A DNA stretch of 64,000 bases, taken from positions 310,001 to 374,000 of the forward strand of contig CAWGWC010000017.1 in the NCBI GenBank assembly GCA_963826165.1, in the 5' to 3' direction. The translations under genes and the position numbers were made by a program. The DNA comes from JACVRW01 sp963826165. GTDB taxonomy: Bacteria > Actinomycetota > Thermoleophilia > Solirubrobacterales > Thermoleophilaceae. Position 1 is the first letter of the stretch; the number at the start of each line of letters is the position of its first letter. The notes below the pieces were generated by a model that was not told the DNA's origin, did not search any database, and was given only the letters and a program-made list of their open reading frames with translations. Of this stretch, positions 36,062 through 44,892 are shown piece after piece.

Positions 36062-37486
36062 ATGTCCATGCCCGAGACCCACACGCCGAAGCCCGCGCCC
36101 GAAGGCCTAGAGCCCGGGTCGTTCCGCGACCCCGAGAGCCGGGTCTTCTACTCCGGCGGGGACGTTTACCGAGCCCTGTCGGCCGACGGCCTGAGCGACT
36201 TCGAGGCTCTGCAGGAGGCCGGCCTGCTCGAGCACGAGTACCTGGTGGGCACCGAGCGGGCGGCCGAGATCGCCGCGCTCGAGAACCTGCTCGTCCACAA
36301 GCCGGCGGCGGTGCTCAGGCACGAGCGGATCCCGTTCGTCTCGTACCCGTACGAGTGGACGTTCTCGATGCTCAAGGACGCTGCGCTCGTCCAGCTCGAC
36401 CTGCTGCTCGCCGCTCTCGAGCACGATCTCGTGCTGAAGGACTCCACTCCCTACAACGTCCAGTTCGAGGGTGCGCGGCCGCTGTTCGTGGACATCGGCT
36501 CGTTCGAGCGCCTCCGCGAAGGTGAGGCCTGGGTCGGCTACCGGCAGTTCTGCATGCTCTATCTCTACCCGCTCTTGCTCCAGTCGGTGAAGGACGTGCC
36601 CTTCCAGCCCTGGTTGCGCGGCTCGATCGACGGAATCACGCCGAGCGAGATGCGGGCCCTCATGTCGTTTCGCGATCGCTTCCGCAAGGGGATGTTCACC
36701 AACGTCTTCCTGCACGCGCGCCTTGAGAAGCGCTACGCCGACCGCCCGGGTGAGGTCAAGGAAGAGGTCAAGCGCGTCTTCAAGAAGGAGCTGTTCGTGG
36801 CCAACGTGCGCAAGATGCGCAAGCTGGTCGAACGCCTCGACTGGAACCCGCCCGAAGGCGTCTGGACGGCCTACGGCGAGCGCAACAGCTACACCGACGA
36901 CGATGCGCGGCGCAAGGACGAGTTCGTGCGCGAGGTGGCCACCTCGCGGTCGTGGCCGCTCGTCTGGGACATCGGGGCCAACAACGGCCGCTACTCGCGC
37001 ATAGCCGCCGAAGGCGCGGGCACGGTGGTGGCCGTGGACGCCGATCAGGGACCGGTGGAGCTGCTCTACCGCGACCTGCGCGACGAGGGCAACCGGCAGA
37101 TCCTCACGCTCGCGATGAACCTGGCCGACCCGTCGCCCGGCCTCGGGTGGCGCGGGCTCGAGCGCAAGACGCTGGCCCAGCGCGGCGCGCCCGACCTGGT
37201 GCTGGCCTTGGCGCTGGTGCACCACGTGGCCATCAGCGCGAACGTGCCCGTGAAGGAGTTCGTGGACTGGCTGGCCTCGCTGGGCTGCGCGCTGGTGATC
37301 GAGTTCCCCACGCGCGAGGACCCGATGGTCAAGAAGCTGCTCGCGCCCAAGCGCGACGGCCTTCATCCCGACTACGAGCTGGGCTTCTTCGAGCGCGTCC
37401 TGGGCGAGGCCTTCGAGGTCGAGCGCTCGGAGCGCCTCGAGTCGGGCACCCGGGTTCTGTACTACGCCACGCCGAAGCGAGGATGA
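36062..37486 (+). CDS. NoeA-like protein: kinase-like N-terminal region fused to SAM methyltransferase
   Basis: 474 residues. The C-terminal half is a Rossmann methyltransferase: LVWDIGANNGRYSRIAAE (motif I, Asp303-Gly309), VVAVDADQGPVELLYRDL, and APDLVLALALVHHVAIS. The N-terminal half ends with LVLKDSTPYNVQFEGARPLF-VDIGSF: Asp127-x4-Asn132 and Asp144-Ile-Gly146 resemble the catalytic loop and DFG/IDxD of kinase-like folds. The layout recalls nodulation protein NoeA and its relatives of unknown reaction. Starts at ATG 36062 (36068 also possible). Its stop overlaps the next ATG (ATGA), so it is coupled to the LtaS-like enzyme. Confidence 0.78.
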   Translation: MSMPETHTPKPAPEGLEPGSFRDPESRVFYSGGDVYRALSADGLSDFEALQEAGLLEHEYLVGTERAAEIAALENLLVHKPAAVLRHERIPFVSYPYEWTFSMLKDAALVQLDLLLAALEHDLVLKDSTPYNVQFEGARPLFVDIGSFERLREGEAWVGYRQFCMLYLYPLLLQSVKDVPFQPWLRGSIDGITPSEMRALMSFRDRFRKGMFTNVFLHARLEKRYADRPGEVKEEVKRVFKKELFVANVRKMRKLVERLDWNPPEGVWTAYGERNSYTDDDARRKDEFVREVATSRSWPLVWDIGANNGRYSRIAAEGAGTVVAVDADQGPVELLYRDLRDEGNRQILTLAMNLADPSPGLGWRGLERKTLAQRGAPDLVLALALVHHVAISANVPVKEFVDWLASLGCALVIEFPTREDPMVKKLLAPKRDGLHPDYELGFFERVLGEAFEVERSERLESGTRVLYYATPKRG

Positions 37487-39582
37487 GCACCGCCGAAGCC
37501 GCCGGGCCTCGCCCGCGGAGCCTTCCCCGGGAGGCCGCGTGGGCCTACCTCAACCTCGCCGTGCTGTGGACGTTCGCGGTGGCCCAGCCGCTGTTCGACC
37601 TGCTCAAGGACAACCCGGAGTTCTTCGCCGCACGCGGCTCCTCGGGCTTCGACATCATCTCCTTCTCTGTGCTCCTGGTGGCGCTGCCGCCGCTCCTGCT
37701 GCTGGGGATCGAGCTGCTGGTGGGGCTGGCCGGGCCGACGGCGCGCCGCGGCGCCCACACCGTGTTGATCGCGATCCTGGTGGCGCTGATCGCGACCCAG
37801 GCGCTGAAGAAGGCCTTCGACGCGTCCGACGTGGTGCTGATCGTCCTGTCGCTGGTGATCGGGGGCGCGGTGGCCGCGCTCTGGGCCGCGGCCGAGCCGG
37901 TGCGCTCCTTCCTGAACATCCTGTCGCCGGTCCCGCTCGTCTTCCTCGCGCTGTTCCTGTTCAGCGGCTCCATCTCCGAGCTGGCCTTCCCCGACGAGGC
38001 CAAGGCCCGCACGATCGGCGGGGTGACCCAGGCGCCCATCGTGATGGTGCTGCTCGACGAGCTTCCGGTGAACACGCTGCTCGACGAGAACGGAGAGCTC
38101 GACACCGAGCGCTATCCCGGCTTCGCGGAGCTGGCTCGCAACTCCACCTGGTTCGAGAACGCCTACACGGTCTACGACTCCACCGAGCGCGCCCAGCCGG
38201 CGATCATGGACGGCGACCTCCCCACGGAGGACCGCCAGCCCATATCGAGCGACCACCCCAACAGCATCTTCGCGCTGTTCGGGAAGACGCACCGGATGAA
38301 CGTGTCCGAGGAGGCGACCACCGTGTGCTCGCGCGACCTGTGCGAGGACGACCGCCTCGACGAGTCCTACCCGAGCCGGTTGTCCTCCATGAGCGAGGAT
38401 CTCGGCCTGGTGTGGCTGCACGTGGTGTCGCCGCCCGACATCGAATCCGACCTGGCCAGCGTGTCCGAGAACTGGGGCAACTTCGGCGGATCGGCCGAGG
38501 ACGACGCGGAGGCAGGCGACACCGCGAGCGAGAACCGCAACGGCACCCGCACCCGCAGCAACCTCAACGGCGGGCGCCCGGCGCGCTTCCAGGAGTGGAT
38601 CGACTCGATCAGGCCGGGCCGTCGCCCGTCGCTCAACTTCAAGCACACCCTGCTCCCGCACGTGCCCTGGCAGTACCTCCCCTCGGGAGTCCGCTACCGG
38701 CGCCAGCCCAACGACATCATTCCGGGGCTCTCGAACCAGTCCTACGAGGACCAGGGCCAGCTCGACGTCCTGCTGCAGCGCCACTTCCTCCAGACCCAGT
38801 TCGCCGACCTCGAGCTGCAACGGCTGTGGGCCAAGCTGAAGGCCGAGGGCCTGTGGGACAAGTCGCTGATCGTGGTCGCGGCCGACCACGGCGTGGCCTT
38901 CCCCAAGGCTATGCAGCGACGGCGGATCAACCGGGACACCGCCGCCGAGATCGCGCCCATCCCGCTGTTCATCAAGGCGCCCGGCCAGAAGAAGGGCGAG
39001 GTGGACGACGCCTACGTCGAGACCATCGACATCGTGCCGACGATCTTCGACGTGCTCAACCTGGATCCCAAGGTGAAGACCGACGGCAAGTCGGCGTTCA
39101 GCGACGAGGTTCAGCAGCGCGACGAGCTGCGCATCCTGATTCGCAACACGTTCGAAGAGCTGCGCATCCCGGCCGACGAGTTCCGGGCCGAGCGGGAGCA
39201 GATCATCGCGCGCAACACCCGGCTGTTCGGCAGCGGCAAGGACGGTCCCGCCCGGATGTTCGAGATCGGGCCCGACCCGGAGCTGATCGGACAGCCCGCG
39301 TCGGCGGCCGGCGAGCCGCTCGACGTCGAGCTGTCATACGGGCCCGACTACCGCCGCGTCGATCCCGACACCGGCTTCGTGCCCGTGCACGTGGTGGCCA
39401 AGGTGAACGGCCCCGACCGGCATCCGCGCGACATCGTGGTGGCCGTGAACGGCACGATCGCGGGCACCGGGAACACGTTCCAGCTGGCCGAGGGAGACCA
39501 GTCGGAGCTGGTGTCGGTGATGGTGCCCGAGACGGCCTTCCGCAAGGGACGCAACGACGTGCAGGTCCTGCTGGCCGAGTAG
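37483..39582 (+). CDS. Membrane-anchored sulfatase-like/alkaline-phosphatase superfamily enzyme (LtaS-like layout)
   Basis: 699 residues. Five hydrophobic segments lie within about residues 20-165, followed by an extracellular catalytic domain. Seen there: PIVMVLLDELPVNTLL (metal aspartate), NAYTVYDSTERAQPAIMDG with the probable nucleophile Thr234 or Ser233, TLLPHVPWQYLP (His393) and VVAADHGVAF (Asp468, His469). A beta-rich tail ends the protein. Layout and lack of an FGly cysteine match lipoteichoic-acid synthase/phosphoglycerol transferases rather than sulfatases. It may move a phospho-group onto a surface glycan. ATGA-coupled to the NoeA-like gene. Confidence 0.78.
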   Translation: MSTAEAAGPRPRSLPREAAWAYLNLAVLWTFAVAQPLFDLLKDNPEFFAARGSSGFDIISFSVLLVALPPLLLLGIELLVGLAGPTARRGAHTVLIAILVALIATQALKKAFDASDVVLIVLSLVIGGAVAALWAAAEPVRSFLNILSPVPLVFLALFLFSGSISELAFPDEAKARTIGGVTQAPIVMVLLDELPVNTLLDENGELDTERYPGFAELARNSTWFENAYTVYDSTERAQPAIMDGDLPTEDRQPISSDHPNSIFALFGKTHRMNVSEEATTVCSRDLCEDDRLDESYPSRLSSMSEDLGLVWLHVVSPPDIESDLASVSENWGNFGGSAEDDAEAGDTASENRNGTRTRSNLNGGRPARFQEWIDSIRPGRRPSLNFKHTLLPHVPWQYLPSGVRYRRQPNDIIPGLSNQSYEDQGQLDVLLQRHFLQTQFADLELQRLWAKLKAEGLWDKSLIVVAADHGVAFPKAMQRRRINRDTAAEIAPIPLFIKAPGQKKGEVDDAYVETIDIVPTIFDVLNLDPKVKTDGKSAFSDEVQQRDELRILIRNTFEELRIPADEFRAEREQIIARNTRLFGSGKDGPARMFEIGPDPELIGQPASAAGEPLDVELSYGPDYRRVDPDTGFVPVHVVAKVNGPDRHPRDIVVAVNGTIAGTGNTFQLAEGDQSELVSVMVPETAFRKGRNDVQVLLAE

Positions 39583-39591
39583 GCGCCGGCC

Positions 39592-39957
39592 CTACTGGTC
39601 GGCCAGGCAGTTCTCCACGACCTCGAGCAGCTCCTCCGAGTCGTCGCGCACCTCGGGTCGGACGAACAGCAGCGCCGCGCCGATCTGCTCGGCGCCCTCG
39701 CCGTCCCCCTCGAACTGGGCGGCCTCGGCCTCGCCGGCCGTCAGGTAGAAGCGGATCCGCGGGCGGCCCGGCCCGTCGACCACGATCTCCTCGTCGCCCT
39801 CCTCGCCCTCGAGCCGGGCGTCGAGTCCCTGGTCCTCGGTCAGGCAGGTGAGCGTGGACGCCCGCACGTCGCCGTCGTCCGAGGGCGACCCGTCGCTCGA
39901 GCCGCAACCGGCCACGGCGGCCGCCAGCAGAACGGTGGCGAGCAGCGTGCGGAGCAC
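39592..39957 (-). CDS. Small acidic lipoprotein, function unknown
   Basis: 121 residues with a lipoprotein signal: MLRTLLATVLLAAAVAGC, lipobox AVAGC with Cys18, then a Ser/Asp-rich spacer. The mature part is very acidic and contains two more cysteines (LTCLTEDQG, VENCLADQ) suited to a disulfide. No known domain. It follows the GH2 gene by 4 bases on the same strand and is probably co-expressed with it; both products are exported. Confidence 0.78.
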   Translation of the reverse strand: MLRTLLATVLLAAAVAGCGSSDGSPSDDGDVRASTLTCLTEDQGLDARLEGEEGDEEIVVDGPGRPRIRFYLTAGEAEAAQFEGDGEGAEQIGAALLFVRPEVRDDSEELLEVVENCLADQ

Positions 39958-39961
39958 GCGC

Positions 39962-41945
39962 TCAGCGCAGCGGCCGCGTCTTGCGCCACTTCCGCTTGAG
40001 GGCGAAGTAGGCGAGCTTGCGGCCGTTGTCCTCGTTGATCACCGACTTGTTGTGCCAGGGCGGGGTGGCCCACGCGGCCGGCGCCCCGCCCTGCCAGGTC
40101 TTGTCCACCCGGAAGTCGCGCAGCGCCCAGTGGATCGAGCCGTAGACGTACGGCTTGGAGGCGTGCACGGCCAGGTGGTCGAGCACGAACTGTCGCTGGT
40201 ACTCCTCGCTGCCCTTCTGCGCGGCGGGACCCCGCCGGGAGCCCTCGGCGCCGAACTCGGTGATCATGAGCGGAAGCCCCGGGTTGGCCAGATGAAGGGC
40301 GTCGAGGTAGCCCGGCAGCTCCGACAGCGTGGTACCTGGCCGGGTGAGGTTGGCCGAGACCGAGGGATACCAGCCGAAGTACTCGTTTACCCCCAGCAGG
40401 TCGAGCGAGCGGAAGGCCGGGGAGCTGAGCGGCTCGCCGACGCGCGTGTGACGATCGATCGAGATCGGGTGGGTGTCGTCGATCTCGCGAACGGCCGCCG
40501 AGGCGTCGCGGATGTAGCTCTGCAGCCCCGGGCCGACCACGCCGGCGTCGGAGCGGTTTCCGGCGGGCTCGTTGGCCAGCGACCAGGTGAGGATCGACGC
40601 GTGGTTGACGTTGTTGCGCACGGTCAGCAGCGCGGCGCGCGTGGCCGCGCCGTTGACCCGCCCGAAGAGCGTGTTGGGCAGCTGGTACACGGGGGCGGTG
40701 CACCAGTACAGGATGCCCGCGCGGTCGAAGGCCTCGAGGAAGGCGGGGTGGAGGGGGTAGTGCGACCGGGTGACCGTGGCGCCGAGATCCTTCAGCCGGC
40801 CGACCAGGAGGTTGCGGGTGCCCTGGCTGAGCGCCGCGCCCTCCTCGCGGTCGTCCTCGTGGATGCTGGCCCCGCGCAGGTTGAGCCGGCGACCGTTGAG
40901 CAGCAGCGTGCCGCCGCGCCCGACGGCGAGCTTCTTCACGCCGAAGCTGACCCGGTAGGAGGACTTGCGCTCGCCGTCGCTGACGGCCGCCACGTTCAGG
41001 TCGTAGAGCGCGGGTCGTCCCGGCTGCCAGAGCCGCGGCCGGTCGATCGTGAAGGTGTTGGTGAGCTCGCGCGTGGCGCCGGCGTCCACCTGCTCGCGGT
41101 CGAAGACGTAACGGTCGCCCCCGACCGTGAAGACCAGGTTCACGTCGCGGCTCTGGCTGGTGACGTTGCGGACGAGCGCACGCACCTCGACCTTCGCCGG
41201 GCCGCGCAGCTTGCGCAGCCGCGGCAGCACCTGGACGTCCTCGATGTCCACCATGTCGACCTTGCGCATGTAGACCTCGCGCAGCAGGCCGCCGAAGTTC
41301 CACCAGCCGCCGGACCCGAAGCCGTTGTAGGCCGCCGGACGCCAGTGCGTGAGATCGGTGCTGCTGCGCAGCGATGAGACCTTGAGGACGAGCGTGTTGC
41401 GGCCCTTGCGCAGCCCGCTGAGGTCGAGCTCGAACGGGAACATGCCGGTCTGCCCGCCGATCACCTTGCCGTTGAGCCACACGCGCGTGCGGTAGTTCGA
41501 GCCCTCGAAGCGCACCTTCCAGAGCTGGCCCTTCTGCTCACGCCGGCTGCCCAGCGGGACCTTGAACTCCTTGCGGTACCAGCCCACCGACGAGCGGTTC
41601 TCGGTCACGTCCGTGCGCGTTCCAGTTGAACGGGACGTCCACCTCCGTCCAGCCGGTGAGGTCGCGCTGGGCGTACCAGCGCTCCGTGTCGCCGGCGGTC
41701 AGCTCGTCGTCCTGGCGGAAGTACCAGGTCCCGCCGAGGAGCTGGCGGGTGGGCTGGCCCTCACGGATCAGCGGCTTGCCCGCGGGGCGCTCGACCCGCA
41801 GCTCGGGCACCGGCACGGGAGGCGGCTGCTCGGGCGCGGGCGTGCCGCTCGGCGGGCCGGGGCTACCGCCCTGCGCGTGCGCCGTCGACGGCACCAGCGC
41901 AACGGTGGCCAGGAACACGGGTATGAAGAGTCTCGAGACGTGCAA
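39962..41945 (-). pseudogene. Secreted glycoside hydrolase family 2 enzyme, one-base frame change
   Basis: About 660 residues when the frame is mended. Signal peptide MHVSRLFIPVFLATVALVPS...AHAQ, a Pro-rich spacer, GH2 sugar-binding jelly roll (TWYFRQDDEL..., VDVPFNWNA | TDVTENRSSVGWYRKEF, GMFPFELDLSGLRKGRNTLV), immunoglobulin-like domain, then the TIM barrel with LNLRGASIHEDDRE, VTRSHYPLHPAFLEAFDRAG, acid/base segment TWSLANEPAG, and nucleophile segment MITEFGAEGS. One extra base within 41615-41619 separates the two parts; everything else is intact. Expected beta-galactosidase/glucuronidase-type activity outside the cell. Confidence 0.85.
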
Positions 41946-42136
41946 GAGGAGAGCGAGCGAGGGCGAAGCACAGTAGCGATGCGTCGCGCCGGAAACACCG
42001 ATCCAGGCCCCGGGTTGCGGGGTAGTCGACTGCTACGGTTATGGCGCCACCGGCGCTCCCGGGCCGGTCGGCTGCGCCCGAACGCCCTCATGAGCTTTCC
42101 GTCCGCTCAGGCGGTCGAACCTCGTCCGATCAGTCC

Positions 42137-43219
42137 ATGAACCGACGCCTCGCGCTCATCCAAGCCCTGATCTCGGCTGTCGCACTCGCGGCGGTCATCT
42201 GGTGGGCGAGCAAGCAGGAGGCGCCCGAGCTGCCGAGCGGCGGCGACGCCCTCGCCTGGCTCGCAGCCTCGCTGGCCCTCTATGCGCTGGCCACCCTCAT
42301 ACGGGCCGAGCGCTGGCACCACATCCTCCGCGTGACCGAGGTCCATGCGTCGCGCGCCGACTGCTACGGGCTCACGTGTGTGGGCTACATGGGCAACAAC
42401 GTCCTCCCGGCACGCGCGGGCGAGGTGCTGCGGGTGGTCCTACTGGCGCCGCGCACCGACGCGAGCAGGCGGACGATCGCCGGCTCGATCGTGGCCGAGC
42501 GCCTGCTCGACGTGATCGCCCTGGGCACCATCTTCGTCGTCACGGTCTACGGCGTGCTCAGCTCGAACGTGCTGCCCACCGACCGGCCGATCCTGGTGGC
42601 CGGCATCGGCGTGCTGCTGGTGCTGGCGGCCGCGGTGGCCGTCTGGGTGATGCGCCGCAATCACGTGTTCGACCGGGCGCGTTCCTGGCTGCGTCCGCTG
42701 GCCGACTCCTCCCGTGCCCTCGTCGGGCGCGAGGGCGTGCTCCTGCTCGGCGCGACCTTCGTGCTCTGGGCCTTCGAGGCCGCGGTCTACCTCGCCGTGG
42801 CGCGCTCGGTGGATCTCGACATCAGCATGACCGGCGCGCTCTACCTCGTCGCGCTGACCAACTTCGTGGCCGCGCTCCCGGCCGCGCCGGGATCGATCGG
42901 CACCTTCGACGCCGCGGTGGCCTTCGGCGCCGAGCGTCTCGGCGCCACCGGCTCGGCCGCCGTCTCGTACCTCATCATGTTGCGCTTCGTGCTCTATGTG
43001 CCGATCACGGTGGTGGGCTTCATCGTGCTGGTCACCCGTTACGGCGGCTGGTCGAAGATGCGCGCCGCGTTGCGCACGGGTGTGGGCTCCGCGACCGGCG
43101 ACGACCCGGCGGACCAACCGGCCTCGCCTCCCCGCGGCCCAAACGTCCCGGCACCGCAGCGGCCGAGCCAGCCCACGGCTCAGCCCCAGCCCTCCGGCGC
43201 CGAGGCGCCCACCCTCTAG
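42137..43219 (+). CDS. Lysylphosphatidylglycerol synthase-type transmembrane protein (UPF0104/AglD family)
   Basis: 360 residues, about 8 membrane helices. Family marks: YALATLIRAERWHHIL, YMGNNVLPARAGEVLRVVLL (conserved 'N..LP.R.GE..R' signature), SIVAERLLDVIALG and AALPAAPGSIGTFDAAVA. The soluble aminoacyl-transferase domain of MprF is absent, so it is the membrane-only type found in glycan and lipid gene clusters (flippase-like or AglD-like). The C-terminus is proline-rich. ATG at 42137 is chosen; the frame continues upstream but without family match. Divergent from the GH2 gene. Confidence 0.87.
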   Translation: MNRRLALIQALISAVALAAVIWWASKQEAPELPSGGDALAWLAASLALYALATLIRAERWHHILRVTEVHASRADCYGLTCVGYMGNNVLPARAGEVLRVVLLAPRTDASRRTIAGSIVAERLLDVIALGTIFVVTVYGVLSSNVLPTDRPILVAGIGVLLVLAAAVAVWVMRRNHVFDRARSWLRPLADSSRALVGREGVLLLGATFVLWAFEAAVYLAVARSVDLDISMTGALYLVALTNFVAALPAAPGSIGTFDAAVAFGAERLGATGSAAVSYLIMLRFVLYVPITVVGFIVLVTRYGGWSKMRAALRTGVGSATGDDPADQPASPPRGPNVPAPQRPSQPTAQPQPSGAEAPTL

Positions 43220-43359
43220 CGCCCGCGCGCATGCGGGGGTCCGCCTCACAGCTCCGCCTCCTGCGTCCGCGGGAGGTCGCGACTCCGGCCGGAGGCGGAA
43301 CGCTCCGGCGCGCTGACGGCACCGTCGCCGGGCGACCGCCATCGCGTCACGGCGTCCAG

Positions 43360-44865
43360 ATGGCCTGGATCCTCGCCGGCTGCCTGCTCGTGGCAGGGCT
43401 CAGCCTGTTCTTTCCCTCGACCCCCACCTACGACCCCTGGGCCTGGATCCTCTGGGGCAGGGAGATCGCCCATCTCGACCTGGTGACCGAGGGCGGGCCG
43501 TCATGGAAGCCGCTGCCGATCCTGTTCACGACGCCGTTCGCGCTGCTGGGCCAGGATCTCGCCCCCTATCTCTGGTTGTGGGTGGCCCGCGCCGCCGGCC
43601 TGCTGGCCTGCGTCATGGCCTACCGGCTGGCCAGCCGGCTCGTGGGCGGGCGCGTGTACGGCGTGCTGGCCGGGGTGTCGGCCTTCGCCGCGCTGTTCGC
43701 GAGCAACAAGTTCGTGCGCGACGCCGCGCTCGGCAACTCCGAGCCGCTCCTCGCCGCGGTGGTGCTGTGGGCCTTCGAACGACATCTGGACGGGCGCTAC
43801 GACCACGCTCTCTACCTCGGCGTTGCCGCCGCTCTCCTGCGCCCGGAGGCGTGGCCCTTCCTGGCGCTGTACGGGCTCTGGCTCTGGTTCAGCGAGCCGC
43901 GGCTGCGCCTGCGGATGGTCGGCTTCGCCGTCCTCGTTCCGGCACTCTGGTTCCTGCCCGAGTGGTGGGGCGCCGGCGACCCGTTCCGCGCGGGCTCGCG
44001 CGCGAACGCCCCCAACCCGGGCAGCGCGGCCTTCGCCGAGTCGCCCGCGGTCGAGCTGTTCAAGCGCTTCTCTGCCAGCACGATCGCCCCGGTCGAGCTC
44101 GGCACCGTGATCGCGGTGGTGGTGGCCGCGGTGGCGTTCGTGCGCCGGCGAGCACAGGGGGCGATCCTTGCGCTGGCGGTGCTCGGCTTCTCCTGGTTCG
44201 CGCTGGTGGCGGTGATGACCGAGGCCGGCTTCGCCGGGAACCAGCGCTACCTGATGGTCACCACGGCGGCGGTGGCGGTGCTCGGGGGCATCGGCGCCGT
44301 GCGCATCCTGCAGGGGGTGCAGCTGCTGGGCGAGCGGGTGTTCGGCACGGCCCGGGCCGGAGCGATCGCCGCCGGCGTGGCCCTGCTGGCCGGGCTGGCC
44401 ATCTCCACGCCCACGATCGTGGCCAAGGCCGACAACACCGCACGCGTCCAGGGCGGCCTCGACCACGAGGCCTTTCTCTGGCACGACCTGAAGGCGATGA
44501 TCGACGAGAACGGCGGCCGTGACCGGCTGCGGGCCTGCGGCGGGATCTTCAGCGGCCCCTTCCAGACCCAGATGGTGGCCTACGAGCTGGGCGTCCACGG
44601 CATCAACGTGGGCTGGAAGGAGACGCCTCCTCCCGGCGTCGTGTTCCGCACCCGCACCGTGCCCGACGGCCCGCTCGTGACCAGGCCCACCGACGATCGC
44701 TACCGGCTCGTCGACCAGACCGGCAAGTGGCGGATGCTCACCGTGCCGCCCGACGGCAACCGTGCCGGCGAGTGCCCGGCGGCGAGCGCCGACGCGCCGA
44801 CCGCCCCCGCGCCCCCCGGGAGTGGTCTGGGTGCTCAGCCCACGCGCGCGATTGGGGAGAGATGA
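43360..44865 (+). CDS. Polytopic membrane protein, GT39/GT87-like, paralogue of the gene at 34.2 kb
   Basis: 501 residues, about 9-10 helices then a soluble tail. The N-terminal half is closely related to the protein at 34197-35693: GLSLFFPSTPTYDPWAWILW, then GGPSWKPLPILF, later AFERHLDGRYDHALYLG, LLRPEAWPFLALYG and AVMTEAGFAGNQRYLM. Tails differ, this one ending in an Ala/Pro-rich segment. ATG at 43360 is set by alignment with the paralogue; upstream residues do not match. It probably has the same unknown GT-C-type role on a different acceptor or sugar. Confidence 0.72.
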   Translation: MAWILAGCLLVAGLSLFFPSTPTYDPWAWILWGREIAHLDLVTEGGPSWKPLPILFTTPFALLGQDLAPYLWLWVARAAGLLACVMAYRLASRLVGGRVYGVLAGVSAFAALFASNKFVRDAALGNSEPLLAAVVLWAFERHLDGRYDHALYLGVAAALLRPEAWPFLALYGLWLWFSEPRLRLRMVGFAVLVPALWFLPEWWGAGDPFRAGSRANAPNPGSAAFAESPAVELFKRFSASTIAPVELGTVIAVVVAAVAFVRRRAQGAILALAVLGFSWFALVAVMTEAGFAGNQRYLMVTTAAVAVLGGIGAVRILQGVQLLGERVFGTARAGAIAAGVALLAGLAISTPTIVAKADNTARVQGGLDHEAFLWHDLKAMIDENGGRDRLRACGGIFSGPFQTQMVAYELGVHGINVGWKETPPPGVVFRTRTVPDGPLVTRPTDDRYRLVDQTGKWRMLTVPPDGNRAGECPAASADAPTAPAPPGSGLGAQPTRAIGER

Positions 44866-44879
44866 GCCGCCCGGCTCAC

Positions 44880-44892
44880 TAGGATCGCCCGG
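44880..44892 (+). promoter_or_regulatory. Putative -10 box for leaderless GT39 gene
   Basis: TAGGAT at 44880-44885 ends 6 bases before the GTG start, with no ribosome-binding site between. This is the spacing of a leaderless actinobacterial promoter. No -35 match was found. Confidence 0.35.
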
